Positions 36,621 to 49,560 of a stretch of DNA of 64,000 nt are shown one piece after another. Under the pieces are notes generated by a model. That model had not been told where the DNA came from. It searched no databases and worked only from the letters and a program-made list of their open reading frames with translations. Within the stretch, counting starts at the first letter, position 1, and each line of letters begins with the position of its first letter. The position numbers were made by a program, and so were the translations under genes. This DNA is from Seriola aureovittata (lineage: Eukaryota > Chordata > Actinopteri > Carangiformes > Carangidae): NCBI RefSeq assembly GCF_021018895.1, contig NC_079375.1, positions 21,035,492 to 21,099,491 of the forward strand. The letters are read 5' to 3'.

Positions 36621-38384
36621 GCTGTTAGTTTACTAAACGTACTGCTGTTGTTTGTAAAAGACATGGCCTGATCTTTGCTGTAGCACACTGGCACATTCAT
36701 GTTTATATCAACAGAAATGATAAAGAGTTGTACCATGCAGCGTAAGTTTGTTTAAAGTCTAACGTCAAGAAAAGCGCAGCAGATTTCGTTATCACACATC
36801 GGAGCTTTGAGTTTGCATCTTCTGCTTGAATTGATTGAATCCAAACACCATAAAAATGTAGATGTAAATGCAGATGAGCCAGCGTCAGTCACAGATGTTT
36901 GTCTGTGGCCAAGAAAAATAAAAATAAAACTCTTGTTATTTGGTTATAAAGATCAGACATAGTGATTTCCAGATAGAGAGGGAGAGTTTGGAAGCAAAAA
37001 TATATTTATATATCCTGTTAATACAGTTGTGTTTAAATGGAATAATTTAAATTGAAAACAGACAATAAATGATATTTTTGTACAGTTGAAAATTAAAATC
37101 AGTTAAGTGGAAAACTCAAGTAAATGATCCCCGTAAGGTTTACTGATCTACCATTCATACTGGAGGTTATGCTACCCACAATCCACTTCCCAGAAATCTT
37201 GGTAAAATCTAATCTGTGTACCTGCATTTGCAGAAGAAGCGGGAAAGGAGATGTTTCACATTTTAGCCTGTGATACTTCAGAAAGGAATTCATGCTTCCT
37301 GGAAAGCTGCTTGTTATGCAGGATAAAGAAAATGCTAGTGCGAAGGAAGCTAGACGGAGAAAGAAGGAGGATGGAGGAAAAGGGACTAAAGGGGAGTTGG
37401 GAAGCAGAGAGGAAGCTCCCAGAATAGCAGCAGCGACTAGTGACTGTGCTTTTTGTGGAGAGTGTCTCTGAATGCTTGGAGGGCCTGGGGGGCCCAGACT
37501 GACAGAGGAGAACTCGGAGGAAAAGGAGCCTCTGGGAGTCAAAGTGTGTGTGTGTGGGTGTGAGAGAGAGGACAGTGTTATTTTAACCCTGAACCTACAT
37601 CCGGCTGTCACACCATACCCCCCCTGATGCTCCAAGTCTGCGTACTCCTCCATCAGTCTACCAGCAGACCAGTTGTCACACGTCTCACTGTCGTCTTCAC
37701 TCCTTCCTTAGCTTCCTTTAGCTTTAGCTCCTTTCACCTTTAGCTGTTTGTCTCGTTTTCTGTTCCTTCACACAGACACACAGCTATTGTATTACCACCC
37801 CCCTGAGGACTGGCGTGCTGTCTGCCGCTTCCGGGTGTATTGTATGTTAGCTGTTGTTAACGAATTAGGTTTCCTGATTAAGTGACCCTGTAATAAATCA
37901 CCTTTTGACACCGGCAACTCACAGCCACAGAATAGACCAAAGCTCCCCATAGTTTTCAATTGAATCTGAAAACTAAACCTCAGAGTATTGACCAGTAGGT
38001 TCCTGTGAATACTCTTGTAAACACAATCTGGCCCTGACATTGTGTATCATCTGCATCTGGTTTCATTTTACTTACACTACGCCTCTGAGGATTAGATCCG
38101 AGCTGGGAACCTTTGTTGAATGTCATACCCACTTTTCCCTCCCCCTGTGCTCTCTGTCTGTATCTTTACTGTCCTACCAACAACGTCAAAATGCTGAAAA
38201 AATAACCCCCAAAAAATGACATTCAGTTATTTCACAATCTGAGCGTCAGTCTTATATTTTTGTCCCTTGGTAACGGCTGTTGGGGCTGGGAGTGCCAGTC
38301 ACAAACCGTCAGTGAATCAGAGATGGTCTAAAACACTTCTCTCTGCATAGCGTAGTGGCTCCACATCCATTAATAAAGCCCGAG

Positions 38385-38490
38385 GGCTCACCTGGTGGAG
38401 CGCATACCATTTAGGCTTAGTCGTACACTGCAGCGGCCCGAGTTCAAGTTCAACCTGTGGCTCTTTGCTGCATCATCATGTCATGTCATG
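38385..38490 (+). mobile_element. Degraded tRNA-derived SINE
   Basis: Head with CTGGTGGAGCGCATACC, then CAGCGGCCCGAGTTCAAGTT (B-box region) and CTGTGGCTCTTTGCTGCAT. This is the same family and order as the SINE at 16263-16446, but on the opposite strand and more decayed. Confidence 0.65.
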
Positions 38491-38841
38491 TCTGGAAGTG
38501 GATCCGTGATGCGACACTTGTTCATTTGGGCTGCTTCCTGTTTACTTTCGATCTGACAGTCATTTGACATTTCTATTTCTATCTAATTTTTTTGGCAAGC
38601 TGCAGCAAGATTATGCTTCTCGCTCCATCCATGTCGTTAACATATTAATTATAATGGACAAATATTATTGATACATGATGGTGATATGATGACTTGTGTT
38701 GAGCACTGAGTTTGTGTGTGTGTTTCTGGGAGAAAGTACAGACTTCGGTTTGTAGTCTTCCTTCATGGTGATCATATTTCCATTGTATTTTTACTGTATT
38801 GAAGGTTTGCTCCAGTTTTTTGACAAGATTATCTTTATGTT

Positions 38842-38879
38842 CGCATATCGTAGCGTATCGTAGCGTATCGTAGCGTATC
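38842..38879. repeat. Short tandem repeat with a 10-bp unit
   Basis: Unit TAGCGTATCG is repeated about 3.7 times, with the first copy imperfect. It is unusually CpG-rich for this AT-rich neighbourhood. Confidence 0.95.
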
Positions 38880-38989
38880 TTTTTACCACAGGGTACAGTG
38901 TATTGTTTTTCTCTCTTATCTCTGTAGTCTGCTCAATCACACTCACTCCTGGGTAGAGTGGACCGGAAGAGCAGCTTATATATTGACCA

Positions 38990-38990
<1 letters not shown>

Positions 38991-39032
<42 letters not shown>
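38991..39032. repeat. (AC)21 microsatellite
   Basis: An uninterrupted AC tract of about 42 bases. Confidence 0.98.
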
Positions 39033-39034
<2 letters not shown>

Positions 39035-40616
39035 CTGCGGAGAGTGATGATGCAATTCCCCAGTCTATATTGCAGGTCTGTGACAGAGCCCACACATACA
39101 CACATACTTGCACGCCCACACTTATTGTGTCCCTGTTTCTCACACAGTGACAAATCCACATTCAACTCTTTCATTTCAACAGACAGAGTGTGTCCATTGA
39201 AGCTTAAAACTCCTGAAAAGTATTAAATGATCCAATTTCAGGAATTAAAAGTTTGGAATTAAAATATTTTATGATGGCAGGATGTTTGTTTTGCTCTAAT
39301 TTGATGAGAATGTGAGTAATATAACTGGTTTTAAAACGTATTACTGTGGTGGATGTTATAGATTTTAATGTTTGAACACTAACTCTTCTCAAAATGCCAT
39401 CTGTCAGGATGTTTTCGGAGGCCGAGGCTGCTGTGTGGATAGAAATCATTCACTTTTTTTCACTGCCAAGCTAAAGGATAAACAACACACTTCTGCAGGC
39501 CATTATCAGTCCTGTGGAGGGATGTCTGCTTTTTCCAAAAATAGAAGAGGTTATGTCCCTGGAAGCTGCAGACAGACATTATGGAGAATTATTAACATGT
39601 AACCTGGTATCGGTTTGAGCAGACGTCTGCAGCCTTTCTTCATCTCTGCTGAATCACTTCACTTATTTACTATCTACTACAGTTTTTAACTGATATATTC
39701 TGTAGTCCAGTATATTTCCAATATAATTTTAAATCATATATGTGTTGAAGTCATATGTGTATCTTGCTTCAGACTTATCTTAATGCTTTAGACTGCTGTC
39801 TGTTCTTATTTGTCACCAGATACTATGAAATCAGGCCAAATCACAATTTAAAATGTGTTTTTGTTCTGCTCTCACTATCCCATAAAGAAACAACATTGAG
39901 CTCCATCCGTTGGGGAAAAGGCCTGGTTTGTGTTCTTGCACCTTCCTCATAAACAATGTGTGAAATCTGCTTTTAATGTTACTTTTTCTTCACACTGCCT
40001 CAGGCTGCCCCCATGTGGCCAGATAGAGAATTAATGATAGCGCCAGATAACTGCAAATCTGTCAGCAGCAGAACTTTATTCCCAGAGTACAATTTCCATT
40101 AAGAACTGTGACTGTGAACTTTTGCTTATTTAGCCAGATGGAATAGCTTTTTCCCCTGTACTGTATGTGACAGGTGGGAACCAGGAGAGAGGTTACATCA
40201 TGTCTAACAATATGATATACTTGAAAGGATAACACTACTTAGTTGAGACTTGAAGCAGTTGTAAGATAGAGATAGAAGTAAGGCTGGATGACATGGTTGA
40301 AATAATAAACAGTTATTAATAAAAGTAATTTTTTATATTAATATATATCACAATATGGTAAATGTCTGCAATATCTAATTAATCAAATGGAGAAGAGACG
40401 TTAATCATTGTTTGAATGTCAGAATTCAGTAAAATTATATATTATAAACTACTTGTATCTTCACAGTGTAATTATTACTTATAGTTGATAGTAGCTGTAG
40501 ATGATAATGTGCAGTTTAAATGGAAGGTACCATACACAGGATCTGTTGTGATTTCAGGGTTGTCATGTGAGCTGAGGGTGAGAATGAGTTAGTATGTTCT
40601 GTGTCACTTCAATGTC

Positions 40617-40665
40617 ACCACACACACACACACACACAACACACACACACACACACACACACACA
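40617..40665. repeat. (CA)n microsatellite
   Basis: A CA tract of about 48 bases with one AAC interruption. Confidence 0.97.
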
Positions 40666-41689
40666 TAAAGCCCCTGGCATGACGTATGCGAGGCATCCAG
40701 ATGGCAGTGACACAGAAAGCTTTAGCTTCTGATGATTTGCATACCTCATCACCTGTGACCTTGGCACTAACACACACACAGATTAAGTGAGACACTGGGA
40801 CCCTCATCCCATCCTCCTGTCACCCTAATCCTGTCCTCTGCCGCTCCGCACGGCCCGGTGTTGGCCCGAAGGCTTTAGATCACCCTCTAAAATCCCACCT
40901 GTTTAGCCTGCAGGGACAAGGGAAAGCCAACACCACACTCACACTCACGTGCCGCTTCAACACTTCCTAGAAAGACAGCATGAGAGCTGAGGATTATATT
41001 GCAAGGGGATCTGTCTATCTTTCACTCTCTGTCACATTCACATAAAGGCGCACATGTATTCTGTCTTTGTCTCTTCATCTCTCTCACACACAGTCTAAAG
41101 TGGATTTGTTGAGCGTGCCCGTCCCCCTCCGATTCAGATGAAGTGGAAATCTTTCTGGGAAAGGGGTGATGAGAGGGGATTTGTTGAGGATAACATTGCT
41201 CCTGACAACTCTGTATGAAATATTGTGCGTTCAACAGTAAATGGAAGTCATTAGGAGGTTTGACTCTGTGCCCAACCCTGATTGATCCCAGCCGAGTCCG
41301 CTGGTTTAGGGACAGGCTTTCATTCAACTACACGCTTTTCATTTAGTTTAGAGTTTTGGACTCTTTCAAGCTGTCCGCGGTCGTCTTTACGAGTACGATA
41401 CTTGTGTCACGCATCACTCCCGTTTATTAGTCCCCGTATAGGAAGGTAATCTTTATGCTTACCACCCTCCTCATGGCAGCCAGTCAATAACAAGTAGATA
41501 AATAGACAAAGCAATTTATCTAAAAAGCATAGATCTTGCAGAGTTGAGATATGATACTGTTTTACACTGGGACTGGACAACATAAAGTAGTAGTAACCGA
41601 CGTGCCACCTCTGTGATATAGCAAATGTATTACATCTTGTTTTCTATCGTCCTTAATGAGCACCATGCTACACGTTCCTCATTTTATTT

Positions 41690-41950
41690 ATTTATTTATA
41701 TTTTGAATTATTACTATTTTGGGCCCTTTGTGGCTTAATTACATAGCTTTAGTAGAGAAATGACAGGAAACAAGTGAGAGAGAAAATGGAGACAAAGGTT
41801 CCTGGTTCTTGTCTTCCTAATTAGATGGTTAATAGTAGAGAGATGCCAGGAAATGAGGCGAGAGAGAGAGAGAGAGATGAGAAACAACAAGCAAGAAAAA
41901 GTCTCATCAGATTTAAACCAGCGATGTTGTGGCTCGTGATCATCAGCACA
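41690..41950 (-). mobile_element. Degraded tRNA-SINE body, apparently duplicated
   Basis: Two successive segments (about 41725-41800 and 41820-41950) carry the AGTAGAGA...CAGGAAA...GAGAGAGA pattern of the SINE at 16263-16446 in the same orientation. The second continues to a decayed B-box region (ATTTAAACCAGCGAT). The boundaries are approximate. Confidence 0.45.
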
Positions 41951-42194
41951 CCCCACAAAAACAGACAAGGCATAAAGTACAAAGCTTGAAATGGCACAAA
42001 CTAAAGATTTAAGTTGCTCACATAAGAACAAAATTGTGGTTTTTGTAAAAACAATTTCTTTCGTTTTCTTTCTTCTTTTGTTATTTTTTATTATTTTAAT
42101 TTTCTGAAATATTGTACATTTCGTAATATTATCTGAGATGTTCATGTACTATAACTTCCTTACTTTCTTAGTTACAATAGCTTATACATGGTTG

Positions 42195-42440
42195 TTGGTA
42201 TTACTGCTGAAATTATTAAATGATTAATCAGTGAGTAAATCAACAGGAAAAATAATAATTTGATAAATTTGATTCATTTTCTAAGTAGTTTTCAAGAAAA
42301 ACATTCATTCATCCTCTTCAACCTCTGCACGGAGGATTTGCTGCTTTTCCCATTTTTATATCATTATAAATTAAAAATCTTTACATTTTGAGGTATTGAT
42401 CAAATGTAATTTAAAGATGTCAGCTTGGACTCTTTAGCTT
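42195..42440. repeat. Degraded ATTAATCGATTA-type teleost repeat, copy 1
   Basis: The run ATGATTAATCAGTGAGTAAA, then TTGATTCATTTTCTAAGTAG and AGGATTTGCTGCTTTTCCCA follows the order of a common palindromic fish repeat. The neighbouring copy at 42541-42740 is in the opposite orientation. Confidence 0.55.
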
Positions 42441-42540
42441 CTACTACATTGTTTGACTATTTTTTGCCATTTTCTTGACTAAGAGATGAATAAAATGAAA
42501 GAAAAAATACCTCACAAATAATTACCGATTGTTAAAATAA

Positions 42541-42740
42541 TTAGAGCTGCAATGATTAGGGATGCAATAATAATTTCCACTATCAATTAATCTGGTGATT
42601 ATATGAAATATGAAAAATACTGTTTATTTTCTAGAGCCCAAGGTACAATCTGTATCCTAATGCTACCTAAAATATTCAATTTACAAAGACATAAAACAAG
42701 GAAAGCAGCAAATCTTCACATTTAAGAGGATGGAATGGGA
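42541..42740. repeat. Degraded ATTAATCGATTA-type teleost repeat, copy 2 (inverted)
   Basis: It begins GAGCTGCAATGATTAGG, with TTTTCTAGAGCCCAAGG and later AAAGCAGCAAATCTTCACAT. The last block is the reverse complement of the block that closes copy 1. Confidence 0.55.
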
Positions 42741-43769
42741 TTTAAGTTTTTGAAAATTCACGAAAAATCACGTTTGAACTTGAAACCTTAAGGTTTTTCA
42801 GCATATGGTGAGGATTTAGAGAGAAAAGAGGTTTAGTTGACTGAGAGCATGTGGATCAACACTCAGATTTTAGCCCTCTGTTCACTGTTAAAGCTTTTAA
42901 AGATAAAGATATAGGCAGAAGTGAAAGGAGCCACTGTACCATTTCTCCACAGTCCACACCCTGACCACAACTACATCAGCTTCCTCACTGGCCCGGTGAC
43001 GTTTTTACTATGTCAACATTTCCTCCGGAGCCCTGACCTCAGCACAGTAGCAGAGTCATTGGTCAATCTTAACGTCTCCTTTCATATCGTAGAGCGGTGA
43101 ATCGTCTGGCACCGCGTCTGGTCTGGCGTGTTTCACCCTCAGGTGAAGTCATCGCCTAAATCAACAACATTTGATCTCTGACCAGAAGCTGTGGGTGGGG
43201 GCTGTGACCAAGACCTATAAGAGGAAGTATTTCTTTCATATAGGTGCTGTTTCAGAGTTGTGGGCCCACATTGGTTGTAAATAGGATTCATGTGGAGTCC
43301 CAGGAAAAACAGGTCTGTAACCCATTTTAAGTTTAACTATGGTTCAAGAAACAAACTTTGAAGTATAAAACTTTAATTATATATTTAAAAAAAAAATTAA
43401 TTTTGTTTTAATAGTTAGTTTTCTTTTATTAGTGAAATATTTGGCGAAACATAAGAATGTGTGGACGTACAGGGTTGGATCGGCAAGACTTGGTTTGTGT
43501 TGACAGGGTAATGAGTTGTGGGATAGTGGAGGGTGACAGGGTTGGAGTCCAGGAGCTTGTGAAAGTACGAGAGAAAATCCTTCATTACAAACTGCCAGAA
43601 GGGAGTTGGACAGTTTTGCTGTTTAAGAAGCAGGAATGGCTCTAATGAAAAATACATTGTGCAACACGGGCAGTGCAGAGTTGAGAGTGGGCAGAGTTCA
43701 TTGTTTTTGGCGCTTCATCCACACTTAGTCAGCATTCAATATCTCTGACTCTATCGTACTATTATCTAT

Positions 43770-43885
43770 TATTTATTGCTGCAACCACAATCGCTTTTTA
43801 TTGTTAATTAATCTGCCAGTTATTTTATTCATTAATCGATTAATTGTTCATTGACTGGAACCAGAGAACGTTCGATGTTGTCTCT
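43770..43885. repeat. Degraded ATTAATCGATTA-type teleost repeat, copy 3
   Basis: It contains GCTTTTTATTGTTAATTAAT, CATTAATCGATTAATTGTTC and ACTGGAACCAGAGAACGTTC in order, the best preserved fragment of this family in the window. Confidence 0.6.
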
Positions 43886-44094
43886 GATGTTGGTGTGTGT
43901 CTCTTGAAAGTTATCCTGCTTTACTGCAGTGCTGGTTTAATGTCTGTATATGTACAGAAACTATATCTCATATACAGTGTATCTAATATACAACCAGTGT
44001 GTATCTGATGATTTTATTTTGTATTCTTAGAATTTAATCTTTAGTTTTTAATTTTCTCATTGAAACATATTTTAGTAGAGTGTGTCCCATTCAT

Positions 44095-44135
<41 letters not shown>
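44095..44135. repeat. (TTG)n trinucleotide microsatellite
   Basis: About 13 uninterrupted TTG units. Confidence 0.97.
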
Positions 44136-45349
44136 ATGGTAACAATAATATAACAATACCAAAACATTTCGACCATTTTCACTAATCATAATCTATAAAA
44201 TGAAAAAATAAAGAAGACGACTGACAACCTTAAGGCCAAGTTGTTTCAGGATACCTGGGTGTTGTTTTGTCTGTAGATGATAATCTGAAGCCATCACTTT
44301 GGGCTGTGCTGATCTCATTTGTCGTTCTTTTTCGACTCCCGTGATCAATCAGTTTATTGAAAAACTGTGCGATGGATTCATCAATCGTCTTATTGTTTTA
44401 GAAAACGTTTGCTCTTTTGTTTCTTAACCTTGGATCCGCTGGTCAATAAAGATATAACATATGAACAATATATTCCGATATGATAAAGCTTTCAAAAGAA
44501 AATGTAATCATTTCCACAGAGCCATGACACACCGATAGATACAGTACACCATGACCACTTCTGCTGGGCTGTCTGGTTACTACCCTGATTATATTTCCAC
44601 CCTGTGAGCCCCACATCAGTAGTAGACATCAGGGATTTCATCCAGCTCCTGGTCAAAAGCTTAACTGCTGCCTCCAGAGTCTACCCACCAATAGTCGTAA
44701 AGAGACAGGAGGGACCCAGGAGTCAGTCCTCTCAGTCTTTAAGGCCTCTTAAAGGGAGGGTTTGAACCGCCTGTGGCGATCGGGCTGGGAACACTGTACT
44801 GTTACACCCACAGCCTGTCTGCTTTGCCTCTCCACGCTCTCCATCATGGGGAAAGAGAAGGCGTTTACATGTTTTAACAGGCTCGGCTTTTACCTCCCCC
44901 CTGACACAAGGTGGCTGACGTCGCTGCTGGGGTCAAAGGTCACAGTCCCAGCATTTGGTTATTAAAGGGGTTTTCCAGGTTTCTGGAGGAGAATCTGTGA
45001 AATGTGGCCTGTAATGGAGGCAGAGAGGTCAGAGGTGAAGGTGTGGTGCTTTCTGAGTAACTAATATCTGTGGGAGAGTTTGAGCTATGTTTTTGAAAAG
45101 ATTTGAACAGATACTATATAAAACAAAATAAAACATAAATCAATAACTATAATAAAATGGATTATGATAATAATACATTTATATATGGCAAAATAGAAAA
45201 AAAAGTTTAAAAACCAAATTCTAAAATGGCGAATGAAAGTATGAGAGGTACAAACGGCTGAAATGAGTTTCCTCCACAGGATGTCTGGGCTCAGTTTTAA
45301 AGAGAGGGTGAGGAGCCCTGAGTAGAGTCGCTTCTCCTTCACGTCGAAG

Positions 45350-45540
45350 GGAGCCCGTTGAGGTGGTTCGGGTATCTGGTTAGGATGCCTCCCGGGCGCC
45401 TCAAACTGGTGGGAGGCCCAGAGGTAGATATCTCATCTGGCCTGGGAACGTCTCCGGAGAGCGGGAGAGGGACGCCTAGACTACTATGTTTGACGTGACC
45501 TAACACCAGATAAGTGGCAGAAAAGGGATGGATGGAAATT
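45350..45540 (+). mobile_element. 3' end of a non-LTR retrotransposon
   Basis: The text GTTGAGGTGGTTCGGGTATC, TGGTTAGGATGCCTCC, a CTGGCCTGGGAACG block, then AGATAAGTGGCAGAAAAGGG and a GATGGATGGA tail is the typical 3' end of an abundant fish LINE. An internal part is missing. Confidence 0.7.
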
Positions 45541-46796
45541 CTAAAATAAGGAGAAATTAGATGAAGCTTTGTGAGCCAAGAAGAATACGCAACATTAGTT
45601 TGAATGAACACACAGTGAATACTTTGGTACTAAAAGGAATGAAATATGGCATAAACAGGTCTGTATGGAAGAGGAAGTGTGTTGTGCAGGAGTCAGGAAT
45701 ATGTCAACATACCTCCTCTGGTAGAAGAAGCTATTCACCCTCGCCCTCTAGTCTTACCAACCTGCCAGGCAGTCTGTAATGGAGCGTGCTAACTTCATCG
45801 GGGGGAGGCGGTGGGCAGCAGTGACCCCACATGACACCACAGCTCAGCCCTGCTCCATTTATCATGGCCTGAATTGGCCAACATGTACCTCCTGTGTCTC
45901 CCTGTCTCCCCCCTGCTGCTCATCTTCTGTAAGGTGTTGATCTTTAATACTGTACTAGACTGTGTATACTGTTGTTGATTGTTCATAGGTAACACATTCT
46001 TTATATGTAACAGTGCTGAGATCATAGTTTGTGATGTTGCACGTTACATCCCTCTCTGTACTTACTGTATTAAGTGTCCAAACCAGCTCTCTGTCACTTT
46101 TCATGAGAAACTGACGATCCTCTCGAAGGTGTCTCATTACAGGGTCTGTTGTTGTTTTATATTAAGTGTTGCTTTTTTATTGTGTCAGTCCCTGCACACG
46201 TCCAGCATGAGTTGAGGGAGTATGAAAAGGAAGCTTAGCTGCAGTGTGTCTGGATGTGTATCAAACAAATTCATTCACACTATGTGTGTGGGGTGACAGC
46301 TCTCATTGGCAGAGTGGCTGAGAGTCCAGTGTGATGAGTCCATGTTTCGTTAATTATATCGTTTACACAGGGACAGAAATAATGGACACGTAAGACAAAG
46401 ACATATCTATAAACAGAGAGAGAATAAGAGGGCTAGCCTGGCTTATTTATGGGAGAGGGGATTTGATTGTATGCAGCACATATAAAGAGTATTATGTCCT
46501 GTGGTAAATGCAGGAATGCAGGTCTCTTTGTCGCTGTGTATTGTGTCCGGGTGCATGCACAGTTTTCATTTCACTAAGACTATTTGTTCTCCTGTGTTTG
46601 TGCAGACATGCGTGCATGTTTGTGTTTTTTTTTTTTTTTGCAAAGCAATATTGCGTGCCGCTCAGATGTGTGACAGCCGGCCTCCAGAAGAGCAGATTCA
46701 ACAACAGAGCAGAGGCGGAGGAATGAGAGCAAAAAGCGAATGTTGCTCAGCGGCCTGCGAATAACTGGCCTGAGGACATCGACAGGACTGGAGTGG

Positions 46797-46799
<3 letters not shown>

Positions 46800-46840
<41 letters not shown>

Positions 46841-46855
46841 GGGGGGGGGGGGGAG
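46800..46855. repeat. (AG)n tract followed by poly(G)
   Basis: About 20 AG units, broken once by CG, are followed by 13 or more G. A purine-only strand of this length could form triplex or G-rich structure. Confidence 0.95.
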
Positions 46856-47068
46856 GAGCGAGAGGTGGTGGAGGACGGGGAAAATGACAAGAGAGAGAAG
46901 AAAAGAAAGTAAGTGTTCAGGATGGAAAAGAGGAAAGAATAAAGGCTGGAAAAGAAGGTGTATCAGTGGGCGAGTACTGTCTGCTGTTGTTAAAGCTCTG
47001 CTCAGTGGCATCAGTGCTTGGACTGCAATGTTGCTAGTCACAATACAACTTGGGAAAGACCAGGAGGT

Positions 47069-47107
47069 AGTCACACACACACACAGACACACACACACAC
47101 ACACGCG

Positions 47108-47149
<42 letters not shown>
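47069..47149. repeat. (CA)n(CG)n(CA)n microsatellite
   Basis: CA units flank a central block of about seven CG units. This is alternating purine-pyrimidine sequence of the kind that favours Z-DNA. Confidence 0.96.
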
Positions 47150-47150
<1 letters not shown>

Positions 47151-48877
47151 TTCTTTTATTCTATTTTCCCCTCTATCCAGATGTCCACCCAGCAAGGATC
47201 CAGATGGCCTCGATACCCTCCCTATAGTGGAGGTGCTTTTGACGCACACACACATTGACACAAAAACACACAAAGCAGCATGGCCGTGTTTTTCTCCCTC
47301 TCAGAGGGAAGATTAACTCTCCTCATTAGGGCTCCCCCGCCTCTTGCCCTTGTCTCTCCTCCCCCTCCCTCCCCTGTCGGCCTGCATCGCTGTCATTGGC
47401 TGCTTCTCCCAGGACCACTGCTGACTGGAACGCCATGACTACAGGACACAGGAGAGCAGGGAGGAGGTGGGATGGGTTGATGTTGCCACGGTAATAGAGG
47501 AGGCGATCACTCACCAAATCATTGAGCCGGGGCTGAAATGGAAAAAAAAAAATTGTAGTGGGGGGGTGCGGAAAGCGGGTTAGAGGGTGAGGGACTGAAA
47601 AGAGGAGAGGAGAAGAAAAACAATAACAACAACAGCGAGGGATTAGGCATCGACTGAGCATTCAGGAAGTCCATTTAGCACAAAGCAGCGGTAAAAATCC
47701 TCCTAGAGTTTAGTCGCGATTGTCAGAGCTGAGCTGCCTGTCCAATTGGACAGCTGCTCAAGATTTGTGAGGAAAAAAACAGAAGCACACAAAGGAAGGA
47801 TGAAATGAAACAGGTGAAAAATGAAATGCAGCTCCTGGACGATCTCGCCTCTTCACTGCTGTGATATTTCACTCCTGGCGATAAGGTGAGAGGAGGTAAG
47901 CCGGTCGAGGTGATGCCTGGGGCACAGAAATAGAAACGGAGAGAGGGGCATCGCTGGATATGAAGAGCATGCGTCAGCACTAAGGCAGGGCGAACAAGAG
48001 CAGCCAGAGAGAGAGAGACAGAGAGACACTTACAGCAGAGATGAGCGAGGTGGAGAGCGAGGTAGAGCGAGAGAGAGATTGAGGGTAGAGGTCATTATCA
48101 CGGCATGAGATGGGACGACAGAAATAGAGCCTGCCGGATTTGTCACCTCCAGTGCCACACCTTGACTGCATCATCCCAGCGCTCCATCCTGACTGCAGCA
48201 GCTCCACAGAAGGGATTTCCTCGCTTCCTTCAGGCACAAGAAAACGATCAATAAATGAATTTGGAATGATCCTTTTTGAACCTGTGATGAAGATTCAAGC
48301 CACTGGCATGTGAAGGACTGTACTTTTTAAAAAGTGGATTGTCTTCTGTTTTTCAGTTGAGGGGGAAGAATCCCTGCCTGCACACAACAATGCAAAAATA
48401 AGGACTATGCTCATTCTGCTTCAAGAATTATTGTCAGCAGCTTGCCAGAGGAATTCATTTTTAAAATCAGTTTCCACGAGGAGGAGCACCTGTGTTTGTT
48501 ACGGACCTGTCAGTCAGTGAACGCAGCGCTGTTACCGCTGTGTGAACATGAGGAACTCATTGTCCAGCCATTTTCAACGACTGCTGACTCAAACTAAATG
48601 AGGAAAGACAATGAAGAGTACAGGAGGTGTACAGCAACAGCACAGTTGGCTGAGTGATTAGAAATATTGTGCCAAGCTGTCTGAAATAATGCAACACTGT
48701 ACTGTGACTGACATGCAGAATACTGTACTTGTCTTCCTAATGACAGTGTGGACCTCCAGGCAGGCTGACTGACCGACTGACTAAGTGCGTGGGTTGCTCA
48801 CTGACTGGAGTTGTGGCTATCTGAGGACTTTGAGGACACGTAGCCCCGGGCAGATACCGGCCGGGTGGTGGAGCCCC

Positions 48878-48961
48878 ATGATGGGGGAGACGGCGGAATA
48901 CCAGAGACTACAAGAGACGTCAGAGCCTGACTACCAGCGCCTGCCCAGCGATGACGAAGAG
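48878..48961 (+). CDS. tnk2: tnk2 alternative first coding exon (YQRL type)
   Basis: The frame opens MMGETAEYQRLQETSEPDYQ and turns acidic (SDDEE). One human TNK2 N-terminus, as I recall it, contains MGERSAYQRL shortly before the SAM domain, which supports this call. The second ATG (48881) has a strong context. A donor at GAG|GTAGAC (48962) ends the exon in phase 0, matching the phase-0 acceptor of the SAM exon at 61793. Two later donors are possible (48992, phase 0; 49065), so the 3' end is uncertain. YQRL occurs twice within 16 residues, which could be a pair of tyrosine-based sorting signals. Transcription would start from a promoter separate from that of the exon at 57885. Confidence 0.6.
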
Positions 48962-49394
48962 GTAGACCTCTACAGTTCCCTTGATTATACAGTAGTAGGG
49001 ATCCTGCCACACTGCTCTAGACAAACATGGATGACAGATAAACAGTGGGCACAAATTGCAGGAGGTATTATGAATCCTGTCAAAGGGAAATGAAAGGCTG
49101 TGAGATGATGCGAGTCTTTGTTGTGGTTGTTTCCATGGTACTGTACAGAAATTCATTTTAAATATGAATTATAATGAGTGTCTTTTGTTTTGGAAAAGGT
49201 GAACGTTGGTATCTGTTGTGGCAGCAACTTGATCTACGTTGTTTTACTTTTATCATGACTGTTTGTGTGCAGGTGTGAATTTGGATGTGCAGCATTTGGA
49301 TGTGTGTTTGTGTCATTATCTGAAAAACACCTGGCGGCTGTTTTCCTATGACATCACTTTAACTCATCGGTCAACTCCAGTCTTTTCTCACTGC

Positions 49395-49560
49395 AGACAT
49401 TTCAACATGACACAGTAAGAAAAGCACAGGTGTAAATAATGAAAATAATGACGGCTGAATTCCATTTAGTAGTTTTAACTTCAGTTTCAGGGTCCTGGTG
49501 TTGTGCATGCTGCCTCACACTGTCGTGATTGTTAATGTTAGTACCAACACCTGTACCACA
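49395..49560. repeat. Dispersed repeat, copy 2 of a pair
   Basis: It matches 26024-26160 in the same orientation and keeps AGCACAGGTGTAAATAAT, GGCTGAATTCCA and GGGTCCTGG in order, with extra bases between them. Confidence 0.7.

Larger units (their letters stand above)
25777..48780. other. Long non-coding interval, intergenic or tnk2 5' introns
   Basis: No recognisable protein-coding exon is seen over about 23 kb. The interval holds scattered repeats (listed separately), CA microsatellites and AT-rich unique sequence. One splice-bounded open segment at 35050-35266 is flagged separately. Open frames of up to 184 codons on the - strand are low-complexity or unsupported. Confidence 0.6.

Noticed and set aside
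37099..37653. 184-codon open frame on the - strand
   Set aside because: Proline/serine-rich translation of purine-rich + strand sequence, no family resemblance, no splice context.
46740..47258. 172-codon open frame on the + strand
   Set aside because: Built from translated AG and CA repeats (Arg-Glu and His-Thr runs).
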